DNA of 64,000 nucleotides from Arcuatula senhousia (taxonomy: Eukaryota; Mollusca; Bivalvia; Mytilida; Mytilidae), in NCBI GenBank assembly GCA_963971305.1, contig OZ020307.1, positions 16,319,501 through 16,383,500 on the forward strand, in the 5' to 3' direction. This document shows positions 11,440 to 25,700 of the stretch, one piece after another. The notes below the pieces were generated by a model. That model was not told the origin of the DNA and did no database searches. It was given only the letters and a program-made list of their open reading frames with translations. The translations under genes were made by a program, and so were the position numbers. Position 1 is the stretch's first letter; each line of letters begins with the position of its first letter.

Positions 11440-12200
11440 GGAAAATGAATAACAAAAAGGAAAATGAGTCATTTTCCTATTCAAAATCGAAAAGGAAAAT
11501 GAAAAACGAAAAGGAAAATGGGTCATTTTCCTATTCAAAATAAAAAATAAAAAGAAAAATTAGAAAAAAAATTGAAAAAAAAAATTTGAAAAGGAAAATG
11601 AATAACGAAAAGGAAAATGGGCCATTTTCCTATTCAAATTCGAAAAGGAAAATAAAAAACGAAAAGGAAAATTAGTCATTTTCCTATTCAAAATCGAAAA
11701 GGAAAATGAAAAACGAAAAGGAAAATGGGTCATTTTCCTATTCAAAAAAAAAAAAAAAAAATCGAAAAAAAAAATGAAAAAAAAATTGAAAAGGAAAATG
11801 AATAACAAAAAGGAAATGGGGCATTTTCCTATTCAAAATCGAAAAGGAAAATGAAAAACGAAAAGGAAAATGAATAACGAAAAGGAAAATGATTCATTTT
11901 CCTATTCAAAATCGAAAAGGAAAATGAAAAACGAAAAGGAAAATTGGTCATTTTACTATTCAAAAAAAAAAAAAAAAAAAAAATCGAAAAAAAAAATAAA
12001 AAAGAATTGAAAACGAAAATGAATAACGAAAAGGAAAATGGGCCATTTTCCTATTCAAAGTCGAAAAGGAAAATGAAAAACGAAAAGGAAAATGAATAAC
12101 GAAAAGGAAAATGGTTTTTATATGTATGTATCCATATATTTTAACTGTATTCATATAAATTTTGAAAAACGAAAAACGAAAAACGAAAAGGAAAATCACT
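11440..12200. repeat. A-rich 54-bp minisatellite with internal hairpin
   Basis: Units run roughly GAAAAGGAAAATGAAAAACG, AAAAGGAAAATGGGTCATTT, TCCTATTCAAAATC. Each unit holds the inverted pair AGGAAAATG / CATTTTCCT, so single units can fold. Runs of A up to about 20 bases separate blocks. Minus-strand ORFs rich in F, S and R are repeat artefacts. Confidence 0.8.
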
Positions 12201-12396
12201 TGTGTTAGGTATGAATGCTAATATTATATTCAAATTCATTATGATATTGAATTTGCTATAGTAAATATATCTTGTTCAAAAATACCCTTTCAAACATACA
12301 TGTATATATAAAACCAAACTTCCATCTTTCTTTGTAGTATTGGGAATACTAATACGTAAAGTGCCCTTAGAGTGTTTCGTGTTTTTTCCTCATATG

Positions 12397-12705
12397 TTAA
12401 GGTCCTGTGTGGTTGAGAAAAGACTCGCAGTAGTGCTTAACTTGTCGGTAAGTCTGCTGAAATCCACCAAACCAGTACCCTGACATCGGGTCAGGACGGT
12501 TTGCCCACAGAGATACTAGGATGTTTGCTCTAGTTATATAAATGGAGTTACCCCGCCTCATACTATGTGCATGGATCGTCAACCAGTAGTGCATATAATC
12601 TGAGAACAAACTATAGTGGTGCACTGTGATGGAAAATGTGATGTTCCTCACATTACGCGTTAAACAACATTGCTGTAAGTTTCGTCCAAACATAAACAGC
12701 TGCAA
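12397..12705 (-). repeat. Dispersed repeat, inverted relative to 48290-48500
   Basis: The reverse complement shares blocks with 48290-48500: GTGCACCACTATRGTTTG, CATCCTAGT, GTGGGCAAA, GACCCGATGTCAGG and TTACCGACAAG. A 102-codon ORF is open here but frameshifted in the other copy, so I treat it as repeat rather than gene. The family is not recognised. Confidence 0.55.
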
Positions 12706-13032
12706 TAGAAAGGATCAAAATTAAGTAAAGAAATGATTATTATGAACTATGGTCAAATACGACATAAATAAAACTAAGTATTCTGAATTCCTATCGGTGC
12801 TGCCAGTACTCTGGACACCCCATGTTTACCATCATGACAAGTGTTTTAAATATGCTAATGTGCATCGCTTCAAAAATTAAAAAAAACCCAACATTTGTAA
12901 ACTTTTTGACACTTTTTAATCCCCCCAAATAAAATTGGTACAGTTAAATATTCATGCAAATGCATGAACAGTTTCTTTTTTTCCATAAATAAATTTAGTG
13001 GTACGTTTTTAGATAAAAGATGAATTAAGAAA

Positions 13033-14055
13033 GAAGCAAAGAGGCACCAATCCGAGTGTCAAAACTGGTAAACACGAACAAGAACAGCACGAAAACACAC
13101 AAAACCTAAAATCAACCGAACGGAAATCAACAACGGGAACTCAAGTCGTAACAAGTAAACTCGGGTGGTCCGGAAAAGTCAGCGGTTCCTGTCTGCTATA
13201 GCACACCCATCGTGTTGATAATTTCCAATTCAAATCCGGTTAAGGATGACAAAACAAAATTCTACGACAAACCAACATCTGCACTCATTTGAGAGAGAAA
13301 TCCCATATTTGTTTACGAGTGCACGGTGTCTACCGTAAAATGTCTTGAGTGAAGACAGCAACCGTGGAGCAACATAACCATGTGTTAGCAATTTCTGTGT
13401 CAAACGTGACGCTCTGTCAAGGAAATCGATGTAATTCCCGTAAGCTCTGGAGTAACGAATCAACTGTAATACGCAAACTCCATAACGGAGCAGACAGAAT
13501 GTTGCTACACAAAAAGGGAAATTTGACGATTGGAAAGTTGAAATCATCACGTTTTTCACAGATCTTTGTTAGTCTTCTTCGAGAGTCAATTTCGAGATGC
13601 AGATCTAAATATTATCCAAACTTCCTAGAATCTGTTGCGTCCTTCATCTCAGCTTCCTGAGGAAAGTCACCGAATCGAGAATTGTTCAGTGAAAGGACAT
13701 CATCAATATAACGGAACTTGAGGTTAAAAGAGATAGCTAGTCTACGATTTTTTTTTGTCTAAAAGAGATTGTAAGAAGTCTGCTACATATGAATGAAGAA
13801 ACAAATCAGCAACAAAAGTGAACAATTTGTGCCCATTGGAACCCCTATTGTTTGCAGAAAAACACGTCCACCAAACTGAACAAATATGTTGTCGATGAGA
13901 AAATGGAGCATTTCGATTATTTGGTCATCTTTATATTTGTTCTTTTTCTTAGACTCATTGATGCTAAAGAGAGTCTAACTTTAATCGACTACCAGATATT
14001 TGTACCTGCGTTTTCAATTCTTTTTGAAAAAAGCTCTGTTTAATCTTGTTAACTT
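13033..14055 (-). pseudogene. Naiad-like PLE copy B (3' fragment)
   Basis: Collinear with copy C from the GCTTC 3' terminus (13033) to the RT palm and fingers (about 14050). The longest open piece, 13559-13230, contains YGVCVLQLIRYSRAYG and FYGRHRALVNKYGIS, the RT C-terminal part. Further upstream are the YIDD-region and RT fingers equivalents, broken by frameshifts. The 5' part, including endonuclease and linker, is absent. It shows typical 5' truncation and is inactive. Confidence 0.8.
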
Positions 14056-16765
14056 GGCTGTTGAGTTATTTTTTAACTCAACCAAGTGAAACATCTCTTA
14101 TCCGCTCCTCTTTTGTAACCCACTGCTTTTGTTTTTTATACAAACACTTTTATAAAATTTTCAGAATACAGCTAAATTCTAATTTACTTAATACTAAGGG
14201 TTTTCAAAACACAAACATGGACATATAGAGGGCTTACATTTTAAAGCATTTTTTCATTACATGTCTTCAAATTTCATGACTTTTTAAAACAAATTCTTTG
14301 TCTCAAAGCTCCATATTTGCCGCAGCTGTTCTTAATTTTGAATAAAAATGGTTTACTTTACATCTTACCTGGTATTTGGCCATTCTTGAAGTGGAATTTA
14401 ATGTAATTACATGTGACAATAGCATCACAAGTACATTTATTTTTGATTACTATACATAAATATTTTAGTCTATATGTCTTTGTCATTACTATTCTAATGA
14501 AGTGTCTTTTAATATGACATACCATTTTGCCATCATAGATAGACGCTTTGTTTGTCAATTAGATGACTTGAAGCTGTTGCAAATAGCACAATGAGAAAAA
14601 CAATCTGCAAACATTGTGTTTGTGGAGGGGGGAGGTTGAAATAATTGAAACTTCCTATGTCTATTATTTGGAAATAGATAATCCCAATATTTCGCAATCA
14701 TAGTTTGATATAGATGGTGAAATACGTTACTAATTATGTGACAATGATTCTATAAAAGTTTCATTCGAAGTACAGGGAAACGCGGATAGGAGATTGGAAC
14801 CCCAATAATTATAAAGTACATATTAGGGCTTTGAAAACCATTTATTTTTTTCAGTCAAAACATTAAATAGACAATGCACCATTTGTGTTACGAGAACAAG
14901 TCCCTAATAAAATATAAGGGGTTACAATCTCATTCCCTTATCCTAACATCATATCAAACCGCCTCTTTGGTTATATTGAAACTTCTACACAATCTATGTA
15001 ACAAATAATTAATACATGGCAATAAAGCCCATGTTTGGTTTTTGAAAATCCCAAATTGCCTGTCAATAAAAATGGTTCACAAAGCTCATCTATTTATATG
15101 AATTATGTTTTGATGCTAAATTAAAAAGTTTAAAGTCTTTAGACGTGATTTTTGTTTTTATATATTTTTAACCCTCTGATGCAAGGATCTATGTCCAATT
15201 ATTTTTTTTTATATTCTTTCATGTATGTATAAATTATTTGTTTTTCCTCATTTCTCGTTTGGTTAGTCAGTTATATAATTAAATTTTGGTCCATTTTCTG
15301 ACTTCTTAATGTCATTTCCTCACTATCTTCACCTTTTCCAATCTTTCCTGCGACGTCCAGAGCCTAAACCTTGTACGGATTTATAAATGTTCTTCATTGG
15401 GTTTCTCACTCTTTGATCGTCTTTATACGTACTTGATGCTACTCTGGTCTTAATTTGTTTTTCTTTTTCTTTTCTTCTGGAAACTTGATTGTCCCACCAT
15501 TGATCCTATAATTCTGTTTTACTTTCAGTGCGCACCTTTTTAGTCATGCTTAATTTATGAAAGGGTATATAGTAAATAAACATGAGACTATTACACATAT
15601 GTTAAGTCCAGATGCAACAATTTTCATCAAAATTATTCCTCGTCAGCAGCACTAGAACCCAAACATAGGAAATCCACTTTTTCAAAAATTGTTTAAAATG
15701 CATAAAACCAAACGAAATCGAAATGAATATAGCTAAGGGCAAAACTACCACGGAGGGAGTTAAACCTTAGGTTTTAAAATTTGCATAAATTTAAATAATG
15801 GTTATAAACAAAGTGTACACACGAGAAATAATCTCATGTACAAGTACACCATATCTAAAAAGTTAAGAGCATACATCTAAAACACGGGGTATTGTTCTTC
15901 TATCTCCACTCGGCATTAAAGACAAACTTCGGTAATAAATATTTTTTTCCCTTTCATTTTTATTTTTACCGATTTGGTTGCATATCATTTGCTTCATTAT
16001 CAATGCATAGTTTTGTTGTATATTGAATAAAGCATTTTGTTTCATACTAAAGGGTCATCTGTTTGTTAGTCGTTTACTGCATATAACTATAATAAATAAA
16101 GCGCCCTTATACATACAATCGGGTTTTTTACTATATAAAGTATTCATATTTTATTTTTGTTTAGCTTTTCAATGAGATGAACTAAAATTTCAGTATCACT
16201 ATTTTATTATTTTCTGACAAATAAGTTTGAAATGTAGAAAATTGAAGAAAAAATGTTATATTTAATTTTAGCAACCCCCTTAAAATGATGTTATATCGGA
16301 TTTACCATTTGTATGATGTTTCCTTATATAAGCGGCTGTTTTTAGTCGGATGACTCCAATCAATTACAATATTGATCTTTTATTGAACCAATTAAAAGGT
16401 CTCCATACTGATCAGCAAATCGATGAGACAGCATTGTTTTATTAAGTGATAAAAATGACTAATTTACAAATGAAAAAAATAAATTGTGGGTGTTTAACAG
16501 TTTTTTTTTCTTACTTTTTTATAATTTTGATAGGTTTATCACAAAGGCATTCATCTTATGATTAAAGAAAACATAATACAAGTTTCTATTAAAATGTTTA
16601 AAAATCTGCATTTCTTAAGAACATTCCTTGCTATTTCCACTATAAGCATTAACTGCAATTTAACACCATAACAGTTTTTGAAGACGACATTTTCAATACT
16701 GAAAAGACTTTAAAACCTATGAGTAAGACTCTGAATCACTGGACAAAGCTTATGTATATTTGTAG
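14056..16765. other. Upstream part of the rhomboid intron; no gene seen
   Basis: AT-rich sequence with no ORF I can support. The first rhomboid exon in the window opens directly after a splice acceptor (TATATTTGTAG), so this stretch is probably intron. An upstream exon coding the N-terminal part may exist but I could not find it. Confidence 0.4.
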
Positions 16766-19700
16766 ATGAGTAATAAGCGAACCCCAAGTTTCAGAATAGC
16801 AGTTGATGGTCAGAGCAAAGAGAGGTTAGAATGCTTAACTAGACAGGAAAGGACAACATTTTTCCAGGTTATGGTGCGAGCAGTGGCTAAAAACTTTCTG
16901 ACGGACGATGTTGAGCGGCAATATTATGCTGATAGGTACAATTGCTGCCCTCCGCCGATTTTTGTTCCTGTTATTACATTAGTTGAGGTTAGTTTTACAT
17001 TTTGTGACATTGCAATATTGGCACTACACATTAGTTGTCGATCAAAACAGTGTATACTTTCAAATTAAATGCATAGTTTTATTAAAATGCATCAGTCGGC
17101 GTTCATAAAGAGATCTTTAATCGCTTTGACAAAAGACATCAAAATAATAATACAACAAGTAAAAACCGAACATAAATGAATCTTTTATATTTTCGATGTA
17201 TTTGTGTTAAAAAATTTCAAATCATTTTATTTTTTTGTGTTTTTTAAGACAGCACTTCTAGACAGCAGGTTGCTCCTAAGATATGAATATCTTTCAAATA
17301 GCACAATTACTGAACAATTAATGGAGATTTGACCTTATTTGATCCTAGAGTTTGTTTGGAAACTAATTTTCTTATAAGAAGAGGCATGACAGATTTTCTT
17401 TCTTTTTGGTAATGTAATAGGTGTACAAAAATGCATTTACCAATTATGAATTTATAAAATGAGACTGTACGTCACTAAGAAATGTTAAAACAGCTTTTGA
17501 GATCATTCAACTTTCAATTTTTTATGCATTTTCAGGTATATCTAGCTTGCAATACGTACTCTACGTTTGTCAGAATTTCATTCTACATTTTTTTAGTTTT
17601 TGTATAAAGACTTTACAGTGTTCTGTCTTATTTCAGCAAGAGGGATTTTCATTTTTGTGATCATTTTTTCAGATTGGTCTATTTACATATCATTGCGTCC
17701 AATCAGGAAACATCACACATAATGGTCCCTTACCCACCGATAGTGTTCTTATCTACAGACCTGACAAACGAATAGAGTTTTGGAGGTTCATCTGTTACAC
17801 ATTCATTCATGCTGGGTAAGTAAACTCAAAGAGCGATAACTCTATTTTATTCATGGAGAGTAAAAATTGGCAAAAATATGTTGACTGCATTTTGATTTCT
17901 ATCTGACCATATCATAACTCCATGATCTGACTAGTAGAAGCCATCCTGTATATTTTTCCTGTTAATACTGTTACAAGGTATGCATTTATTTACCTTCAAT
18001 TTTAAATCTTTAAGCAAGATGATTTATCGGTTATACAGAGAAAGCTTTTAAGTCGACTGTATTACTCTATTTTATTGACCGGGTTGGTCACGGGTCAATT
18101 ATTTCGGACTTCTTTATTTAAATCCTACCTAAAAGACCGAGAAAACTAAGCTCCGCCCAACCTTGCGAATAAAATAGAGTAATAACAACTCCAACGTATA
18201 AATAAGTTAAGTTCCATTATGTATAAATGTCAGCAAAAAATTGAGATTATTCTATTTATGCAATTATTTATAAACGTCCTACTTCTGAACAGATTTTTAG
18301 GCAGAGCCTTATAGAGTCATACAGCTATCTGATTTTCGCGTTTTTTTTCCGTCTAGACAGAGTAAATCGGTCGGTCAATATTGCTAACAGAGGATCTATT
18401 ACAGAACATTAAGCGTTTATTGTATTTTCTAAATGTTATACGGATTATCTAAAATAAGAGGTACATATTTTTACCCCAACATAAATGCGATATAAATGTG
18501 CACTACATATCGTGTATCAATACTCGATGACGTTTACTTAAGCATTGTCGACCTTTGACCTTTGATCAAGTGGGCGGAGCTTAATTACAGATTTCTTAAC
18601 AAATGTGTAAGTGTGCGGCGGAAACAAACAAAACTGATGTGCTATGTTTCAAGTTTATGAAACACAGATCGTTCTTTATTTTTAGTGCTTAGATTTAGCT
18701 CTGCCTTTTAACGCTTTAGCGCTTTGATTTTATATATCACTGAGATTTTTCGGTGGGTGAATCCAAAAGAAACAGAAAACTATATATCTCCCTAAACTAA
18801 TCATACTTGTTTTCTTTTTAGATGGGTTCATCTAATATTCAACATGGTAGTACAGATAATTGTAGGGATACCTTTAGAAATGATTCATGGCTGTTTACGT
18901 ACAACAATTGTATACATGTCTGGTGTTTTAGCTGGTAAGAATTAAGAAACCAAAGAGTTTTACTGGAATTGACAAATATATATTTGAAAATGCACAGCAA
19001 ACATAATGATAGGGCGACAAAAAAACCAGCTGTATCTGAAAGTTCCTTTTTCATTTATATTACCAAGCTTAAGTTAATTGTTCTCGGTCACATGGTTCTG
19101 GTAACGCATAAACCGATTAAAAGTAAGCAATTCAGGGACCATCACTTTATCGTCAGCTTTATATTAAATCACCAATCTGGCATTTGAAATGTAACCCATG
19201 TTTCAAAGCCATTTCAAATAAAGATGAAATGACATTCGACAAATTGAAACAATTTTACTGGAGATTTCTTGTTATTAGAATTTCAACTCCATAGTATAAG
19301 TGAACAATAGTGTTGTTTTTAGGTTATTACTGGTTCACAATGATGGTTTAACCTGGTTTAACCCACTTTTTGATTTGAAATGCCTTTAACAAGCAATGAT
19401 CACTGTGACCTTTCATATCTCCGGTAAATGTCTTCTCCTTGATTCGTATTTTCTTTTACATTGAGATTGGTCATTCCTGTTCTGTAATTTTGTTTTTACT
19501 TTTATTAATCCATACCTTAATAATATAGATTTGACAAAGTACCATATAATACTATATCTATTTCTTTAAGGTCTTAACCAGCAAATATATACTTTCACAT
19601 TATTTTTTATTTTGTAGGTTCTTTGGGAACTTCTGTGTTCGACATGGAAGCATATTTAGTTGGTGCCTCAGGTGGAGTTTATGCATTATTGGCAGCTCAT

Positions 19701-22700
19701 TTAGCAAACATTATTTTAGTAAGTATATCCAGTCCAAATGATTTTCTCCATGTGAACGTGAAATACACAAGAAACTAAATTGGTCATTAGTTCAATTACA
19801 ATTGAATATATTTTTTCAGTTATTTGGTAACTGATTTTATCTTCTGTAAACTTTAATCTTGTATTTTTATTTAATTTTATGAAATGCTTGAAGGGTGGTG
19901 TTTACATTTGGTGAAACTGTAGCTACTAACACATGTATTAGTCGCGTAAATCCTGATCGAAAAAAAAACGACAAAAACTTTAAAACTTTTTAAAAAGTGT
20001 GAAATAACCGCAGCGCATCGACCATTTACATAGACATGAAAGATCGATCGATTGTGAATGGTACAAAAACATTTTTTGCTTTCTCTTCATGAAGTATAGA
20101 TGGTAAAGATATGTGGAATAATGTACGCGACACAACCAACACAAATAAACGGCTATATAAAAAAACAATCACAATGGAAAACAGTCAGCAGTCTTCAACA
20201 TGACCAGAGGTCGCTGCTCGCTGTTTTGCAATGGCCCAAGACTAAAAATACAATACATAAGATTCAAACAAATTCCTAAATTATCAATACAAATGACAAC
20301 AAAGTTCCAGACAATAAATTTTTCTACGCCTGACGCGCGTTTCGTCTATTCAAGACTCATCAGAGGCGCTCTACCAAAAATATTGAAAATGCAAAACACT
20401 GTATGAATTTGAAGAGCATAGAACAGTAAAACCAAATATACCAAACTGGGGAACCAAATTAGTACTAAGATAATCAACCTATGTGTGGGGTAGGAAGAAC
20501 CTTAGGGTTTAGAAAATTTTGAAATTTAAACGGATAATTTAAAGCTTTGATGTTTTCTCCTACACAGAAGTGTTGGTGCCGGAGCGGGCTAACCTCGGAG
20601 AATTAAAACTCCACCAGCAGTGCTAACCTTCACGTGTGTTCGAAATACAAATGACAACAAAGTTCCAGACAATAAATTTTGCTACGCCTGACGCGCGTTT
20701 CGTCTATTCAAGACTCATCAGAGGCGCTCTACCAAAAATATTGAAAATGCCAAACACTATATGAATTTGAAGAGCATAGAACAGTAAAACCAAATATACC
20801 AAACTGGGGAACCAAATTAGTACTAAGATAATCAACCTATGTCTGGGGTAGGAAGAACCTTAGGGTTTAGAAAATTTTGAAATTTAAACGGATAATTTAA
20901 AGCTTTGATGTTTTCTCCAATACAAAAGTGTTGGTGCCGGTGTGACATACTAGATTTTCCCCCTACTCATTTTTCCCCCCGGAAAAATGAGTATATTCTG
21001 AGATTTCCCCCCGCAAAAATGAGTATATACTAGATTCCCCCCCCTAGATTTTAAGGGGGAAAAATGAGTATATACCAGATTTTCCCCCTTGGCAAAACCC
21101 ATACCAGATTTTCCCCCCATCCATAATAATACATGTATCTATATTTCTGTAAATCAAAAACGGAAACAAATATGTAAAGTCAATTTCGTAAATGGGTTGG
21201 GTGCTTAAAAATAAACCCTAACAACACAGTGACCCTTGCATAATGTAGTATTAGTATTCACATATGGGCGATGAATTAACAAAATGATGAAAAATGATTA
21301 CGAAATGATAATGAGAAATATTGACTTGGGGCGGGGAAGGGGGGGTGGGCAAAAATAATCCGTCGCCATCCTTTTTGTTTATAGTTCATTTTTTATCATT
21401 CATGTTTTCTTCTGTATTTTTGCGTCTCCTTTCAATACTGTTATAAATTAAATGTCTTTCAGTGATTTACACAAGTTACCGATCTTTCATGCGTGACAGA
21501 TTTGTTACTTAGTCTTTTAGAATTCGATGTATTCGTCTGTAAGTCGAAAGTATTGGTAGTGTTATTTCTTTCCGCTAGCACTAAAACTGATTTTAAAATA
21601 TATAGACGTATTTATATATTATGTTTATGTATTTTAGCTACATTTTTCGAACTGCTGCAAAATAGAAGTTAAAGTCATCTTGTATACCTAATTTACCTTT
21701 ATATACCTGTGTTCACCTAAAAATATATTCTTCTCATTTGAAATACAAAAATTAGCGTAACTTTCATTTTCAAATTCGTTCAATTGAAAAAAAAATCATT
21801 GCACTAAAATGATCGCATCATCAATCAATATTGGTATATAGACAGTTTTTATACGACCGCAAAATTTTTGTGATCGTATCATCTTATGGCGATTTAATAT
21901 TTCATTTAATAAAGAAAATGACGATAGGATTTGGAAACAAGAAAATACCTTATATTGATCCGTCTCCTTTATATCAAACAATTTAAACATCTATTTGTGT
22001 TTCTTCATGCAGTTCCTGGTCGTTTTTACTGGTTTTGCTGTCGCCCTTTCCAACTTTTGACACCCATTGGTGCCCTTTTGCTTCTAATCGTACATTGACA
22101 TTTAGGAAGAATGGTTATAGTTAATGTTAAGCAAAAAACAGTATTTTGTCATTCTAAATATTACATAGATTGTTAATCCTGGATTTTTTTCTGGGGGGGA
22201 GACATCCTGCCTATTAGTTTCGAATATCACCATACACTACCCATTTGAAATCAAATGGTTGCTCCCTTCATATAAATAAAATTTGATTATCGACCATTTG
22301 CAAAGTGACAAGCAGCACTCACTGTTTGCTTCAAGGATTGCTGACTGTTTTCCAATGTGGATTTTAAATTGTTGCTGTGTGGTGTATGGTAATTAAATCC
22401 AGAAACTAGCTTGTATAAGATACAAAAAAGTAATTAAATAAGGGTTGGGTCCAGTGTTTGTAGCTTTCTACTTTACTTACAAATGTACGTTACATAAGAC
22501 TGATATTTGTGCGTTGTATTAGTCGAGAAAAACCACCGATCACACCGAACAAGTATAAACTGAACGACCTTTGATATAAAATTGGACACGCCGTTGTGTA
22601 AAAAGCATGCACGAATTCGGGACTTTAACTCCACTTATGAAATTCGCTAGATAACTTATCAATCAAGTGACAGCCTGTTGTATATGTAACTCTTTAGGTA

Positions 22701-25700
22701 CTAATTAAGAATGTGGGGGGAAAACTCAGTATGACGGAAAAATAAGTATGTGTTTACACATACCAGATTTTCCCCTGGGGGAAAACGTAGTATATACTCA
22801 TTTTTCCCCGGGGGAAAATCTAGTATATACTAGATCTTCCGGGGGGAAAGCTGAGTATATACTCATTTTTCCGGGGGGAAATTCTAGTATGGGGGAAAAA
22901 CTAGTATGTAACACCGGAAAGACCTGTTCTGAGTCCAATGTGTACTTTTTTTCTTTTTCATCTGTTTGACTTCCAATCATTGTAACTGATCAAACAGAAT
23001 ATTTTATAGTTTTTTACTGTTTTGTGAGTGAAAGTGTATACCAAATTTGTTGTTCAGTCAATATTTTTTTGTCATCATCGGTATTGAAAAAGTTGGATGA
23101 ACTTGCAATCAATGAAAACAGGTAATACATGACTTTTGTTTGCCACCTCAGAGTCTATTTTCTTTTTATTATACCGAATGATGGTTTAAAGTGAAGAATA
23201 TCTAAAAAGATTATTAAACTTATCAACAAGGTAAGTTTATATGCACATTGGAATTATGTGCATTTTGATTTATATTCGCAATGATGTTTTCTGTTCTCAT
23301 TGTACAATCAACTTTAGAGTTATCTCTCTTTAGAAGTGTTAGTACTTGTGGCATCAAAATGTCTCAAAATGTTATAGAAATTACAAAAAAGATTTAAGTA
23401 TGAATGGCTTTCCGTGATACTACACAGAAATTGATCCTTATCTTGATTCTTCATCCACCTTGATATTTAAAGCTGCTGTGGTGTTAATGAACGTCCGGTG
23501 AAAGTGTATACCAAATGTGGTGTACAATAGATCTAAAATTTCTAGATATTCGTCACTTTAAACCATCAGATAAATATACTCTAAGGTGGCAAACAAAAGT
23601 AAAGCATAGCCTGTTTTATTGATTGCGTTTCCAAACAAAATTTTCGATACCGATTGGTGGTTGAAAGGGACAAATGGGACTAGCAATGATGACACAAAAT
23701 TATTTACTGAACAACAACTTTTAGTATACACTTTTACTCACAAGACAGTAAAATACTATGAAATATTCTGTTTGATCAGTTACAATGATTGGAAGTGAAA
23801 CGAATAAAAAAATACACTTTGGACTCAAAACAAACCTTCATGTAGTAGAAGCCAACAATGTGTTTGAACCATTCACAATCAATCGAAATCTGTCATGTTC
23901 ATTGTTCATGTTCAAAATGCGCTGCGGTTATTTCACAATTAAAAAAATATATTCACACTTTTACAACAATATCACGTGTTTGACACAAAATGTCAAATAA
24001 ATTGTTGTTAAACCTACAAAACTAATTTAAATAAACAGTTAAAACGAGTCAAGACACTGGCCTTGATGCTAGAAACGAGCGTATCTATCGATATATGTGT
24101 CTTCTTTTGATCTTATAACTTGCTTCTTTTGTTTTCAATGTTGCCGTAGAGTTTTGTTAGCAAAACTTGCATATTCTAGCATACTTTGATTTTCTACAAT
24201 TTAGTATATACATTCGATACTCAGTGTCTAACGAAAACATGTAGATCTTACTAAACCACCGAGAAGCAGATTGGATTAAAGTGAATGTAAATGTAAAATT
24301 TCTTCTAATAATCATTTCATGTTCGTTTTATTATGGTCGTCATGTTTATCTGCGATTTTGTTAATGTTCGTGTGTTTTGATGATGTGCACCCTCAGTTTG
24401 ATTCTAAGCTGTATATATACACAGTTTGAAAAAAGCCTTGTGGGGCATCATTTGTGATTCTTAGTGTAGTTCTATTTTCATTTAAAGACATAAAGATGAC
24501 AACTAAAATCATAAGATTTGATAAAAATTCCCAATATTCATCCTCACAAGGACCACGGACAGATATGGACACAGGAGCCCTGACATTGCGAGGATGCCCA
24601 ATAATATGTCACAAACCTTTGAAAATCACAATTAATTTCTGTAATACTAGTAGATGTTTTGTAATAAAAAAATCATTATATTTTAAGTCTGTATAATAAA
24701 GACTTCCACAAGTAGTAACAAATTTGCTCTTCTATGACATGAAACCAAATTTTCAAGTGTGTCTATTAAAAAAGCTTTAAAGCAACATTTAATGAGAGTA
24801 AATCGAGACAGACATTTAAGACATACCTAACTTAGTTACTGAAATGTAATTTTTGAAGACTTTATAGTCATTAAGACGAAATACACTTATTACCATATCG
24901 ATTCGGTTCTAAAAGCTTGGTGTCAAACAGTGATGTCCTCCTTGAAGCATCGTTTAATGAAACATTTTATCCTAAACCGTTAAAGCCTCACCTCTCAAAT
25001 CTCATTCTTTTTTTTAAATTGAGACGTTATAACAGTAAAATCTTTTCTTTCAATTACAGAACTACTCCAATATGGAGCTTGGTGTTGTGAGATTAGCAGC
25101 AGTCCTTATAATTGGTAAGCAATTAGCAAGAAATTCTAAATGATATAAAAGAAAAAAAATCATTGAACTTTTAAATAAAAGACGTCATAGTTTCGAAAGA
25201 AAAAGCAAGTAAGCAGCTTAAAACTGTAAAGATAACCAATAGCTTTGCGAGCGAGCGAGCCAGTATGGTTTCAGGGCAGTTATATCATGATTGAGTGCTG
25301 TTATTTTTTCTATGAACAATAGTAAAAAGATTTAAGTTTCTAATTAGTAAAATGATTGCAAATTGAATTATTATACTATTACGTAATATTTACACTCGTT
25401 GGTTTTTTTTTACACCAATATAATGTCTGTACTTCTTTCTTAATGTATCAAAACTACGGAATACCTGGAAGGACATAGCAAATTGCTTATGGCAACTTGA
25501 AGTGTTAATCGACAATGCTATATGACAAAAAATAATGTTAAGCTTATTCCGATTGTTATATGCCAGTGCTTCTTGCGATTTTATTTGCTATTTGCAAAGC
25601 ATTTCACTGACATTACTATTTGGAATCATATGCAAATGCCTATGCTTTTAGTCCCTCTATAGTTGTACTTTTAAAAAGTCGTTAGTAATTGACCATCCAG

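Larger units (their letters stand above)
20287..20940 (-). mobile_element. Retrozyme-like tandem dimer, family 1
   Basis: Two direct copies of one unit: 20287 to about 20644, and 20645 to 20940 (second copy cut short). Each begins on the plus strand with ATACAAATGACAACAAAG and carries one hammerhead on the minus strand. The second halves share GATAATTTAAAGCTTTGATG and GTGTTGGTGCCGG. The two predicted cleavage sites are 358 nt apart, so a minus-strand transcript would release a 358-nt RNA that could circularise. That matches metazoan retrozymes: non-autonomous, ORF-less, tandem, each unit bounded by hammerheads. It sits antisense in rhomboid intron 4. The second unit ends exactly at the next TIR element. 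Confidence 0.8.

Noticed and set aside
12397..12705. 102-codon minus-strand ORF
   Set aside because: The sequence recurs at 48290-48500 with frameshifts, so it belongs to a dispersed repeat.
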